Positions 53,469 to 61,814 of a stretch of DNA of 64,000 nt are shown here, piece by piece. The notes beneath the pieces were generated by a model, which worked only from the letters and a program-made list of their open reading frames with translations, did not search any database and was not told where the DNA came from. Positions within the stretch are counted from its first letter, which is position 1; each line of letters begins with the position of its first letter. Position numbers and translations under genes: made by a program. Origin of the DNA: Bradyrhizobium sp. CB1717 (GTDB taxonomy: Bacteria > Pseudomonadota > Alphaproteobacteria > Rhizobiales > Xanthobacteraceae); assembly GCF_029714325.1 (NCBI RefSeq), contig NZ_CP121666.1, positions 7,781,001 to 7,845,000 on the forward strand, given 5' to 3'.

Positions 53469-54062
53469 GGAGTAGTCCTAAAGTTGGCCAGCCGGACTTG
53501 AGCGTCTTGCTAGGTGAGCGGAAGCATCGGAGGATGCATACTCGGCTTCAAAGCGCGGGCATGCGGGAATTGCGTCCGCTGGCTTTCGGTGGAGCAAGCA
53601 GCGTGCCGGTTGAAAATTGGAGGTTCTCCAGTCGCTCCAACCCATGTAAGTGTCGACTTTTGGACGTCCGTCTCAAACCTGACAATCGGTTCTTACTAAG
53701 GGCGGCATGTTGCGCAGCGGCCGCCTTGCTCATCGTCGCAGTAGGTAAATCCTCGATGATCGCTTGCGCCACCGCTCGGCCACTCACAACTCGGCGCTGC
53801 GGGCAGCATCGTCCGCCGAAAGTTTCGACTTTAGGTGTGAAGTGCGAGCACAAGTCCGATCTTCGCGGCCTGCTGATCGCGTTGGCTGGCACCATCGGCG
53901 CCCCGCGCAGGCCGCCGGTACTCGACGTCATTTGTGGCCTGTTGGCTGGGAGAGACTCGAGGCGATTGGCGTTCAGCAACGCCTTTGTCCGCCAGCCAAA
54001 CGCGTAACCTGCGGTAGGTTCGGTGGCCTAGCCTGTATGGAAGGCGCTAGACGCCACGATTG
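53469..54062. other. Stretch without a recognisable gene
   Basis: Overlapping short frames exist on both strands (for example minus 53979-53548) but none shows a motif, a good ribosome site or consistent codon use. Confidence 0.35.
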
Positions 54063-54371
54063 CTATATTCCGCAGCGGGATCCCTTCTGAGCAACCGTGA
54101 CCGCGGCGAGCCCCAACATCACGTCGCCGGTGAACCCGAAATGGAGACGATAGAGCCACCAGATTGCGCAGCACCGGTCGAGATCGTACATGGCGAGCGC
54201 GCGCCTTCTTGCTACAGCCATCCGGGCCATCGGCTTCATGCCTAGTATTATCTGGAAACCTCGACGTCTCGGGGCCAGCACTCTCCATTTGAAGACTTTT
54301 TGGTCGGTGATGGCTCGCTGTCCGCCGCGTGCAGCTGCAATAGATTGGGACGTGAGATTGATGTTCGTCAT
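54063..54371 (-). CDS. Small hypothetical protein
   Basis: 102 codons from the ATG at 54371, preceded by GAAGAAGG. It begins Met-Thr-Asn-Ile-Asn-Leu-Thr-Ser and ends with a hydrophobic stretch (Phe-Thr-Gly-Asp-Val-Met-Leu-Gly-Leu-Ala-Ala-Val). Not recognised; could be a decayed gene. Confidence 0.35.
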   Translation of the reverse strand: MTNINLTSQSIAAARGGQRAITDQKVFKWRVLAPRRRGFQIILGMKPMARMAVARRRALAMYDLDRCCAIWWLYRLHFGFTGDVMLGLAAVTVAQKGSRCGI

Positions 54372-54828
54372 AGCGCCTTCTTCCCGGTTCGAAGCTGTTT
54401 GCACACGCCTATGTGCATGCGGCTTTGCTGTGATCCTAAGGAGGAGGCAGTGCTTGCAAAACGCCCAGATCTGGTAGCGCCAATTGACAGGATCGCGATC
54501 CAATAAACTCGCCCAATCCCACTGCTACGCAAAGCGACTGAGCCACTTGCGACGATCGTTGCAGATATGTAACCTTTGCTTCCGCCTCCCTCAGAATACC
54601 TCCGCGCCCACAAGGCTATGTAGGCTCGCACCGCCTACGCCGCTCCCGCGTATACCTTGCACGGCTACCGGTTTCGCCGCCCAATTTGCGCGAACCCAGC
54701 CGACATCGAGCGCTGGTCGGCGGCCGAGTAGCCCTGCCTGAGCGCGCCGGCAAGTCTCCGCCTCGCTGAGCAACACCGGACAGCTCGGGCCCCCGCAAGC
54801 ACACCATCGTGCAGCATTTGTTGGGACC

Positions 54829-54858
54829 GCTCAGACGCAAAGCAGCCGAGACGATCAT
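54829..54858 (+). repeat. 30-bp dispersed repeat, copy 1
   Basis: Thirty bases beginning GCTCAGACGCAAAGCAGC are identical to 56292-56321, and weaker similarity (GCGTGTAATGGG) follows 40-50 bases later in both. Probably two scraps of one mobile element or gene family. The surrounding 54504-55198 contains no convincing gene. Confidence 0.6.
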
Positions 54859-55198
54859 CCCGCGCACGGCTAGAGGTACGGCGCTGGCCGCGTGTAATGG
54901 GCCCAGTCCTCCTGCGTGCCATGGTGCAACCTCGGACTGGTCGACGGCAGTAGCCACATCACTCAAGGGAAAGTAACATCCTCAGGTTAGGCAATACGGG
55001 TTATATTGCAGGCCGGATGACACGTCGGCACCACCCAAACGAAATGGCCAGGATGGCCGTGAATCTCGTGGGCTCCCAGTGGGTCCGATGATGCGAACCC
55101 ACTGGTTGCTGAGCGGTGAATTATCTATCCGGGTAAGGACAACCGAAGTGACCGCAGGGCTCCAGTCCGGCGCGATCGCTTCACCGTCGGGTTGCGTC

Positions 55199-55774
55199 TC
55201 ATACCCGCGTAAGCTTAACGAACCCTCCTTCGGCTAATTCGGCTTTGTAGGCCCGTCCGTTAAGCTGGATTGTTGTCGGGTTCCTTTCGGTCGGCATGAA
55301 ACCTTCTTCGCGCAGCTTGTCCATCAGGGCAGGTGTGGCCCATTGCTGTGCTAGCGGCGTTCCGAAGCGCCGGTGCTCCGTCCAGAAAGCTCCGAATTCC
55401 GGTAGCCCCGCCCGGCCGGCCGCAACCACTTGGTCCTCCGCAGGGTTATGAAAAAGAAGAACGCGATTGGACCCATCCAAACCGGCCGTGTAGCGGTGAC
55501 CTCGGATTTCATAGGTCATCGTCGGCTGGTCCGAGTCCGGCAAGAGACCTTGGTGGAACAGCCTCTCGACCATGAAGTCAGGGGCGATTTGCGAACCGTG
55601 TGAGAATCTCGGGGGAGCGGCGAATGAGACATCTACCGCTTCCTCAGGTACGGCAGATGATGATGGTCCCGCTTCATTCATGATCTGACTGAACAAATCA
55701 TGATCTTCTTGTGTCCAGACGTGCGCCGTTGGTGATTCTGGTGAACGGGCATTGTCGACTCGGTTCGGATCCAT
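55199..55774 (-). CDS. Candidate type III secreted effector with a duplicated module
   Basis: 191 residues from the ATG at 55774, which follows GGAGAG by 4 bases. A tts box lies about 120 bases upstream on the same strand. The N-terminus is Asn/Ser/Pro/Glu-rich without a signal peptide. The rest consists of two related units: one with Gly-Leu-Leu-Pro-Asp and Tyr-Glu-Ile-Arg-Gly-His-Arg-Tyr-Thr-Ala, the other with Gly-Phe-Met-Pro-Thr and Ile-Gln-Leu-Asn-Gly-Arg-Ala-Tyr-Lys-Ala. The first unit matches the C-terminal module of the effector candidate at 36974-38098. Function unknown. Confidence 0.7.
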   Translation of the reverse strand: MDPNRVDNARSPESPTAHVWTQEDHDLFSQIMNEAGPSSSAVPEEAVDVSFAAPPRFSHGSQIAPDFMVERLFHQGLLPDSDQPTMTYEIRGHRYTAGLDGSNRVLLFHNPAEDQVVAAGRAGLPEFGAFWTEHRRFGTPLAQQWATPALMDKLREEGFMPTERNPTTIQLNGRAYKAELAEGGFVKLTRV

Positions 55775-55893
55775 AAAGCTCTCCTTTCTATTATGAGAAC
55801 AAAGGCCTCTTGAAGATCTCCCCATGGAGTGAGCTGAAGTTCGTCACGAATTTAGACATTGGCGGCTTCGTCATCGAGAGGCCAAGCTTGAGT

Positions 55894-55923
55894 GTTAAAG
55901 AGGCTGGCTTTCGAGAAGCTGAC
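55894..55923 (-). promoter_or_regulatory. tts box (TtsI-dependent promoter)
   Basis: Minus strand GTCAGCTTCTCGAAAGCC, then CC and a TAACAC further on, is an excellent match to the rhizobial tts box and points toward the effector candidate starting at 55774. Confidence 0.75.
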
Positions 55924-55925
55924 AA

Positions 55926-57478
55926 AGGTCGAAGAAGGGAGACAAACCCGCGACCACATCTGCCACGCCTGATGCGATCATCTGCGAGCCAAATCTCGTT
56001 CCGCCTGACCTCCCAATCGGCGCGCAGGTCTGCGTCGTGCATTGCATTCACCTGGCGGTGAAGCTGGTTAGGAGGTCCAGGCGATGCGGACCGCGGCCAG
56101 ATCCAGCCTTGCATCGAACGCGTGCATTTCGATCTCTGCTCTCGACCAGTCGTTCTGGCTTACACTTCGAGCCTATGCACTGGCCGCTAACCGTAGCCGC
56201 ACCAGCGCGAAAACGGACGAGAGCGCGACCTACGTGAGGGTCCGGCAACCGCGGAGCGAACTGCTCACCTGGTTGGATGAAGAACGAAATTGCTCAGACG
56301 CAAAGCAGCCGAGACGATCATTCAGGTGCGGTCGTGCCGGTGGTCCCGGGACTGCGGATGGCACTGCGTGTAATGGGAGTTCGCGACGTCCCCAGTGCCT
56401 CTGATCCTGCGCGCCATCATGGAACTTCGGACCGACAGCCGGAGCTACATCGGTCGAGCGGATGCTACATCCTCGGGTGAGCCAATACGAAGGGCCCAAT
56501 TTGTCCTCGCTGCTATTGACGCTCTGCGTCATGCAGATGGCGCTCGTGTCAGGGCGCGCTTAGAGGAAGCGGACATTTCAGCGGCGAGTTCGACACCGCG
56601 CACGAATTACGACGATTTTCCTTATTCAGGGAGACGAGTGAATTCTCTTTCCAACGGTCCGTGGGGATGAAACGTAGGCCACATTCGTGCTCGCCCCTCC
56701 GGGCACACGAACGGTAGCCCGCACGTTGTGTGGCGTCACTGATTTGCGTTAACAGCTCCTCAAGTGGTTGACCAAGATGTACGCCCCTGAAACTTTGTCA
56801 GCGCTCACAAACGACTTGACTCGGCATCGTCGGCGTCGAGGCCCCGCGCCTTGTCCCCGTCCTCAGGACGCCCTCGCGCCGGAGATAGCTGAGATGCACG
56901 GCGGGCGGCTCCGAACGCACGGATGACGGACGGTCTGGGTCTTGATTGTCTCCAGATGCGAGCGGCCCCTGAGCAGACGGGTCGCCCGCTCGCTGGCGAC
57001 CCGGCCGTGGCCGCAGGTGGAGCACCGATAAGTGGTGATCAGGCGCGAGAAACCGCCGCAGGCTAAGCGGCGGCAAGCGCCTTGGCGATGAAGGGCCTAG
57101 CCCATTAGCTCCTTAGGGAGCGGACGCAACCTGGCCGAGGCGGAATGCCTCGAGTCGTCGTCAGTCGTGTGCGACGCCCGTCAATTTTGTCGCACACTCG
57201 CCGCAGCAGCGCAAAAGTCTGCAGCCACCTGACGAATGCAGCAGGTTCGCATATTTGTCTTTGCCGCCCATGCCAGCGATCAAATCAAGGGCTAAATGGT
57301 GGCGGAGAGGCAGGCATTTTTATTGCAGACGTTACGGTGAGCTTCGTCGTGACACGCCTCAGCAACATCTTGCTTGGCGAAATGGCCGTGTGAGACGGGA
57401 GCGGGCAGTGCAATGCAACAGTGCGACCTACCTGGCCAAAATATTTGGGCAGAGATCGCGCTTCAGATTAGGTTGAGG
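55926..57478. other. Gene-poor stretch with decayed sequences
   Basis: Contains the second copy of a 30-bp repeat (56292-56321). A minus-strand piece at about 57060-56860 reads Thr-Tyr-Arg-Cys-Ser-Thr-Cys-Gly in one frame and looks like a broken zinc-ribbon gene. No intact coding sequence is supported. Confidence 0.4.
56292..56321 (+). repeat. 30-bp dispersed repeat, copy 2
   Basis: Identical over 30 bases to 54829-54858, same orientation, about 1.5 kb away, with the effector candidate gene and its tts box between the two copies. Confidence 0.6.
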
Positions 57479-58825
57479 ATGTCGAGGCAATCTACTCGAG
57501 AGGGGCTGGAGCCGGTCCTCGATCCCGTAGACGAACGCTTGACGAGCCGCGCCGTGTTGGGCGCAACCATCGGCAATATTCTCGAATTCTACGACTTCGG
57601 GACCTACAGCTTTTTCGCGATACAGATCGGCCAAGCGTTCTTCCCGGCAACCGACTCGTTCGCTAGCCTCATGCTATCACTCGCAACCTTCGGCGCAGGT
57701 TTTGTGACCAGACCAATCGGGGCCATCGTACTCGGCTCGTATTCGGATCGGGCCGGCCGGCGGCCCGCGATGACCGCGAGCTTTGCCATGATGAGTGCCG
57801 CGGTCCTATTGTTAGCTATCACGCCATCGTATGAGACAATAGGACTTGCCGCTCCGTCACTGGTCGTCTTCGCACGCTTGCTGCAAGGCTTTGCTCTCGG
57901 AGGTGAAGTGGGGCCGACGACCGCCTACTTGATGGAAGCAGCTCCCGCTGACGCGCGTGGTCTTGCTGTCTCCTTTCAGCCCGCGAGCCAACAGATAGCT
58001 GCGACGGCCGGAGCGTTGGTTGGAGAAATGCTCTCGCTCAGCATGACAAGCGAAGCGCTCAATGCGTACGGATGGCGGATCGCGCTGTTGCTCGGCGCCG
58101 CTACGTTGCCGTTTGGACTTTGGTTGCGAAGCGTCTTACCCGAAACGTTGCACCGGCCCGAGACGCACGTCCTGGTCACCCAGCCTGGAGGGCAAGCGCA
58201 TTCCAATCGCCGCATCATGAGCTTGGGATTTGTCATTTTGACCAGCTGCACGATCACTACTTATGTAACGGGATATATGACCACCTACGCCTTGAACACC
58301 CTCCACGTTTCCGCGCCGCTCGCCTTTGGTACCACGCTCATCAGCAATGCGGTCGGGATTGCTGCAGCACTGCTGGGCGGCCTGCTCGCCGACCGCGCAG
58401 GCCGTCGTCGCATCATGATATGGCCGCAGGTCACTGCATTGCTGATGACCTATCCGGTGTTCTTGTGGATTGCAGAGAGCCGCAGTGCCTTCGCACTTCT
58501 AGGAGGTCTCGGCGCCCTCACCCTGATCGGAACGATTCCGTATAGCGCCTTCTACGTGAGCATGGCCGAAGGGCTGCCGAGGAACATTCGTGGTGGCGCC
58601 TTCGCGACGATCTACGCTTTTGCGATAGCGATTTTCGGAGGCACAGCTCAACCAATCGTCACCTGGCTGATCCACCTTACCGGGAGTGCACTCGTGCCCG
58701 CCTGGTACATGCTTTTCGCTAGCGCGGCCGGGCTCTTTGCCATGCTCATGATGCCGGAGACGGCACCACTCAATTTCACACCCAACCATAAACGAAACGT
58801 CGTCACGCCACGACGGCTACCCTAG
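57479..58825 (+). CDS. MFS transporter, MHS family (citrate/tricarballylate-like)
   Basis: 448 residues from the ATG at 57479, with about 12 membrane segments. Asn-Ile-Leu-Glu-Phe-Tyr-Asp-Phe-Gly-Thr-Tyr in helix 1, Arg-Pro-Ile-Gly-Ala-Ile-Val-Leu-Gly-Ser-Tyr-Ser-Asp-Arg in the 2-3 loop and Gly-Gly-Glu-Val-Gly-Pro-Thr-Thr fit the citrate/tricarballylate transporter branch. It belongs to the same family as the transporter at 2409-3734 but the two are not close. In a symbiotic bacterium it may take up plant organic acids. No operon partner is visible; 58826-59201 holds nothing recognisable. Confidence 0.88.
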   Translation: MSRQSTREGLEPVLDPVDERLTSRAVLGATIGNILEFYDFGTYSFFAIQIGQAFFPATDSFASLMLSLATFGAGFVTRPIGAIVLGSYSDRAGRRPAMTASFAMMSAAVLLLAITPSYETIGLAAPSLVVFARLLQGFALGGEVGPTTAYLMEAAPADARGLAVSFQPASQQIAATAGALVGEMLSLSMTSEALNAYGWRIALLLGAATLPFGLWLRSVLPETLHRPETHVLVTQPGGQAHSNRRIMSLGFVILTSCTITTYVTGYMTTYALNTLHVSAPLAFGTTLISNAVGIAAALLGGLLADRAGRRRIMIWPQVTALLMTYPVFLWIAESRSAFALLGGLGALTLIGTIPYSAFYVSMAEGLPRNIRGGAFATIYAFAIAIFGGTAQPIVTWLIHLTGSALVPAWYMLFASAAGLFAMLMMPETAPLNFTPNHKRNVVTPRRLP

Positions 58826-59201
58826 GCATAGCGGGAACAATGGACATCCATGGCGTCCGAAATGCGAACCATTGAATGGAAGAGCGCTATGGGCGTGGCA
58901 TGGAAAGCAAGAGAAATTCGACCAGTTTTAGTCGAGCTGGGGCTCGCATCGGAACAGATCGTGGGGGTCTAAAACGACTTTTCCCGTTTACGCCACGTTC
59001 GCCGATGCGGCGGTTGCCCATTGGGCAGTAGTCACCGATGGGCTGAAAGACCAATCACTTTGATCATCTTAAGAGAATTAAGACGGCGCCGCTTGCACCA
59101 TCTGCCATTGTAACCGTACGGCACGAGGACGCGGCCGCTGTCGGAGCAAGCGGCCGCACGAGGCTCAATCCTCGTTTCTCTACTTGACTTGTTTTCAGTC
59201 C

Positions 59202-59408
59202 TCAGTGTCGCACGCACGAGGGATCGGTCAAACAAAAGAACAGGTCGCAGATACCTTCCAAGGGGTCGTCCGCGCACTGAGGATATGATGTATCGGCTAC
59301 CTCCACCCTGCCGGCAACCGGTTGCGCGGCAACTTTGGCAGAAAAAGGAGGCACCACCGCCGTTGCAAGCGCGAAGGCGCTCGCCGTCACTAACACAGAC
59401 TTTTTCAT
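59202..59408 (-). CDS. Small secreted cysteine-containing peptide
   Basis: 68 residues: a clear signal peptide (Met-Lys-Lys-Ser-Val-Leu-Val-Thr-Ala-Ser-Ala-Phe-Ala-Leu) with likely cleavage after Val-Ala-Ala or nearby, then a ~38-residue mature peptide with four Cys (Pro-Gln-Cys, Gly-Ile-Cys, Phe-Phe-Cys, Pro-Ser-Cys) that could form two disulfides. The mature part is acidic. I do not recognise the family. Confidence 0.6.
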   Translation of the reverse strand: MKKSVLVTASAFALATAVVPPFSAKVAAQPVAGRVEVADTSYPQCADDPLEGICDLFFCLTDPSCVRH

Positions 59409-59424
59409 TCGAGAAATCGCTTCC

Positions 59425-59703
59425 CTAGCTTAGCCCCAACCGTCCTCGACGGTCTATATGACGATCCTGTAAGCGGTAAAATTGATTTTCTTGATCAGAT
59501 CTATCTACGGAATGGATAAGCTCGGACATGACCGTATGGCTCAATCTTAACCCGCTCGGAACCTGCAAATCTGCTTCATGATCGAACGCTCGACGAGCCT
59601 CGGAGCCGTCGATGTATGTGCCGGAGCGCTCGAGAGCAGCCTCTTTTGGATTTAACTTGTAGTGTCTGAGCGAGGCCGCAGTCGGTTGCATGGTCGCGAA
59701 CAT
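59425..59703 (-). CDS. Hypothetical protein, possibly a fragment
   Basis: 92 codons from the ATG at 59703. Hydrophilic, with Leu-Asn-Pro-Lys-Glu-Ala-Ala-Leu-Glu-Arg and a His/Arg-rich end. No motif recognised; it may be the tail of a lost gene. Confidence 0.3.
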   Translation of the reverse strand: MFATMQPTAASLRHYKLNPKEAALERSGTYIDGSEARRAFDHEADLQVPSGLRLSHTVMSELIHSVDRSDQENQFYRLQDRHIDRRGRLGLS

Positions 59704-59899
59704 GCGCTCCCCGAACGCAGTTGCGTTACACTTTGACCCGCTTCCATCACCGCGTCGGCGGAGCCGATCTCTGCGGCATGCTAGCAGCCAGCGTGACTGC
59801 ATTCGTGACCAGAGCTTGCCACCGCCGAATATGGTTGTTGGACGTAGCCTTTCCCGATCTCAAATTAGCCAGCCGAAGAGTTAAGACGGGATAGGGACG

Positions 59900-61042
59900 A
59901 TGGCGGCATCTCGGCTGAACTCATCTCAGGAAATTGACAACAGGTCACCACCAAAGCAAGGGCTCAGATTTTCTCAAGCGATGGCAATAGTCAGCTTATC
60001 GACGGCTCAGCATCCTAGCATGGAATATCTCGTTTCAGAAAAGAGGCTCGACCTGATCAGCTCAAATCTGGAAGAGGAGAATGGGCCGGATCCCCTCAAC
60101 AGACCGAGTCGTTCGAGAACCGGAGCGTGCGGCGGACTAAGCCGGCCCGCAAATCCTTTTCTCGCTGACGCAGAGCCGACGGAAGCTACGCCCCGACCGC
60201 TACACGAGGTTGTCGAAAATTGGTTGGGACAGGACCCAATTACACTGGCAACGTAAGGCCTCGCCGACGAGCCCGGTGCGCTAGGCTATGCTCCTTTCCT
60301 CGACCGGCTTGCCGGCACGGTGAATTACCGCAATGAGGAATTTCGGCAGGCCGTGGGCGAGGATCTGAGGCAGGCCGCGGTGAGGGCTCGACTGTCCAGC
60401 TGGCCTCCGATGCGTGCGCGAGGTGTGAGGATCGGGTCACTTTGTCGTGGAACGGGATGCTGACCGCACGGCTGAACGCGGACATCGAGGACGGCCTGTA
60501 CGACGATCGGCTCGCCGAGTTGCTCCAGCATGCCCGCGTCATGTTCCGCTTGGAGGCGCTGGACGGGATAGCGCGCTATACGGTCAATGCGTTTAGTCTC
60601 ACCATACCGGTCGACGAGATCGAGATCTATCTTGCCTACCAGACTCAGTTGCGCGACCTACCGGAGCTGCGACACTTCGCTCTCGACATGCGATCTTTAA
60701 CGGTGTCTCACGTCAACGGCGACGACCTTGAGAGAGCGATCGCAACGGTGCGGGAGCAGGAAGCGACAAGCTTTGCGTACTATCTAGCAACGCGTTGGCA
60801 ACCTTGGGAAACAGTGCTGAGGCGTATTGCCCCCGAAGATCATGCATCAATGGAGGAGCGGCTCGTCGAGGCGATGGGCGACGAGTTTCACACTCGGCTG
60901 AACCAACGGCTCGCCGAAGCAGGCCTAACGGGCGATGCCGATGCCTAGCGAACGTAAGGACCTCAAGTCGTTAGCTAGATCGCCCGCTACATCAAAGGCG
61001 AGGTGATGCACCGGGTGCTTAGGGCGCATGGCATCGAGCTGT
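59900..61042 (+). pseudogene. nopM: nopM-like (IpaH/NEL family) type III effector pseudogene
   Basis: The first ~118 codons give an effector-type N-terminus running straight into the start of the NEL domain (Pro-Leu-His-Glu-Val-Val-Glu-Asn-Trp-Leu), so the leucine-rich repeats are absent. After a 2-base loss near 60255 the next frame continues Gly-Leu-Ala-Asp-Glu-Pro-Gly-Ala-Leu-Gly. A further shift leads to the catalytic Arg-Cys-Glu-Asp-Arg-Val and the long NEL body at 60442-60948 (Asp-Ile-Glu-Asp-Gly-Leu-Tyr-Asp). The C-terminus (Tyr-Ile-Lys-Gly-Glu-Val-Met-His) is reached at 61042 after more stops. NEL effectors are E3 ubiquitin ligases delivered to host cells; this copy is inactive. Confidence 0.85.
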
Positions 61043-61814
61043 AAAAGACGGTCAGACCTATGTCCGGGCTGCTGTCGTGAGCTCGGGCCCTGCCTCAATG
61101 GACAGCCTCCGCCAAGCTGATCGGGCGGTGGAGGCTGCTCTTCGGGCGATGCCGCCGTCGGTCGCTCGTGACGCCGACTGAACAAGCAGCGACATGACTG
61201 ACCATACGCCCATGTATTGGGATTGTCGGAGCCGCTCGGCGCGCCATTGCAGTTGAAGCAAAGCACCTCAGACGTCACTCGGCTCGAGACGCTCAAGGAA
61301 GAACGACGAGCCCCAGCATCTCTTGGGGGCCAACGAGGCGTGATGCTGGGGCCGTAGTTTTTACAAGAGTAGCAAACAGGCAGCGTTGTTGTGCACCGCC
61401 CGGTTTGATTCGTCAAAGCGACCGAGATGCTCAGCTCCCGTGCACCCGGACCAACCACGATCTGTTGAAGCTCTGCCGAGCGCACCAGTTTGCCGCGGGC
61501 AGGCAGGTGAAAGCACTGTTACATCCGGGCGGATCGCCGCGGGCATCAGGTACATGTTTTCCATCCGCAATACTCAGCGGCCTAACTTCTCGCATGGGCG
61601 CCGATGTTCGCCACAGCTCGGAATGGCAGCTTGCTTGTGGAACAACCGACAATTCTCCGGACCGCCGGCTGATACCCCTGCCGTGAGATGTGTTCTCTCG
61701 CGGGCTTTCATCCTTTTGTAGATGGGCTCGGCGCTGCTCAGGCAATCCGCCGCGGCAGTCCGGAGGCATGAACGCTGCCACCGAACGGCTCACCGCCGCA
61801 AGGGAACCAGCTCA
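61043..61814. other. Stretch without a recognisable gene
   Basis: A short plus-strand frame at about 61047-61178 (Met-Asp-Ser-Leu-Arg-Gln-Ala-Asp-Arg-Ala) looks protein-like but has no start signal and may be the tail of a deleted gene. Other frames on both strands are unconvincing. Confidence 0.35.

Noticed and set aside
53297..54007. 236-codon plus-strand frame beginning inside the peptidase gene
   Set aside because: Starts antisense to the peptidase 5' end, has no motif and competes with an equally unconvincing minus-strand frame.
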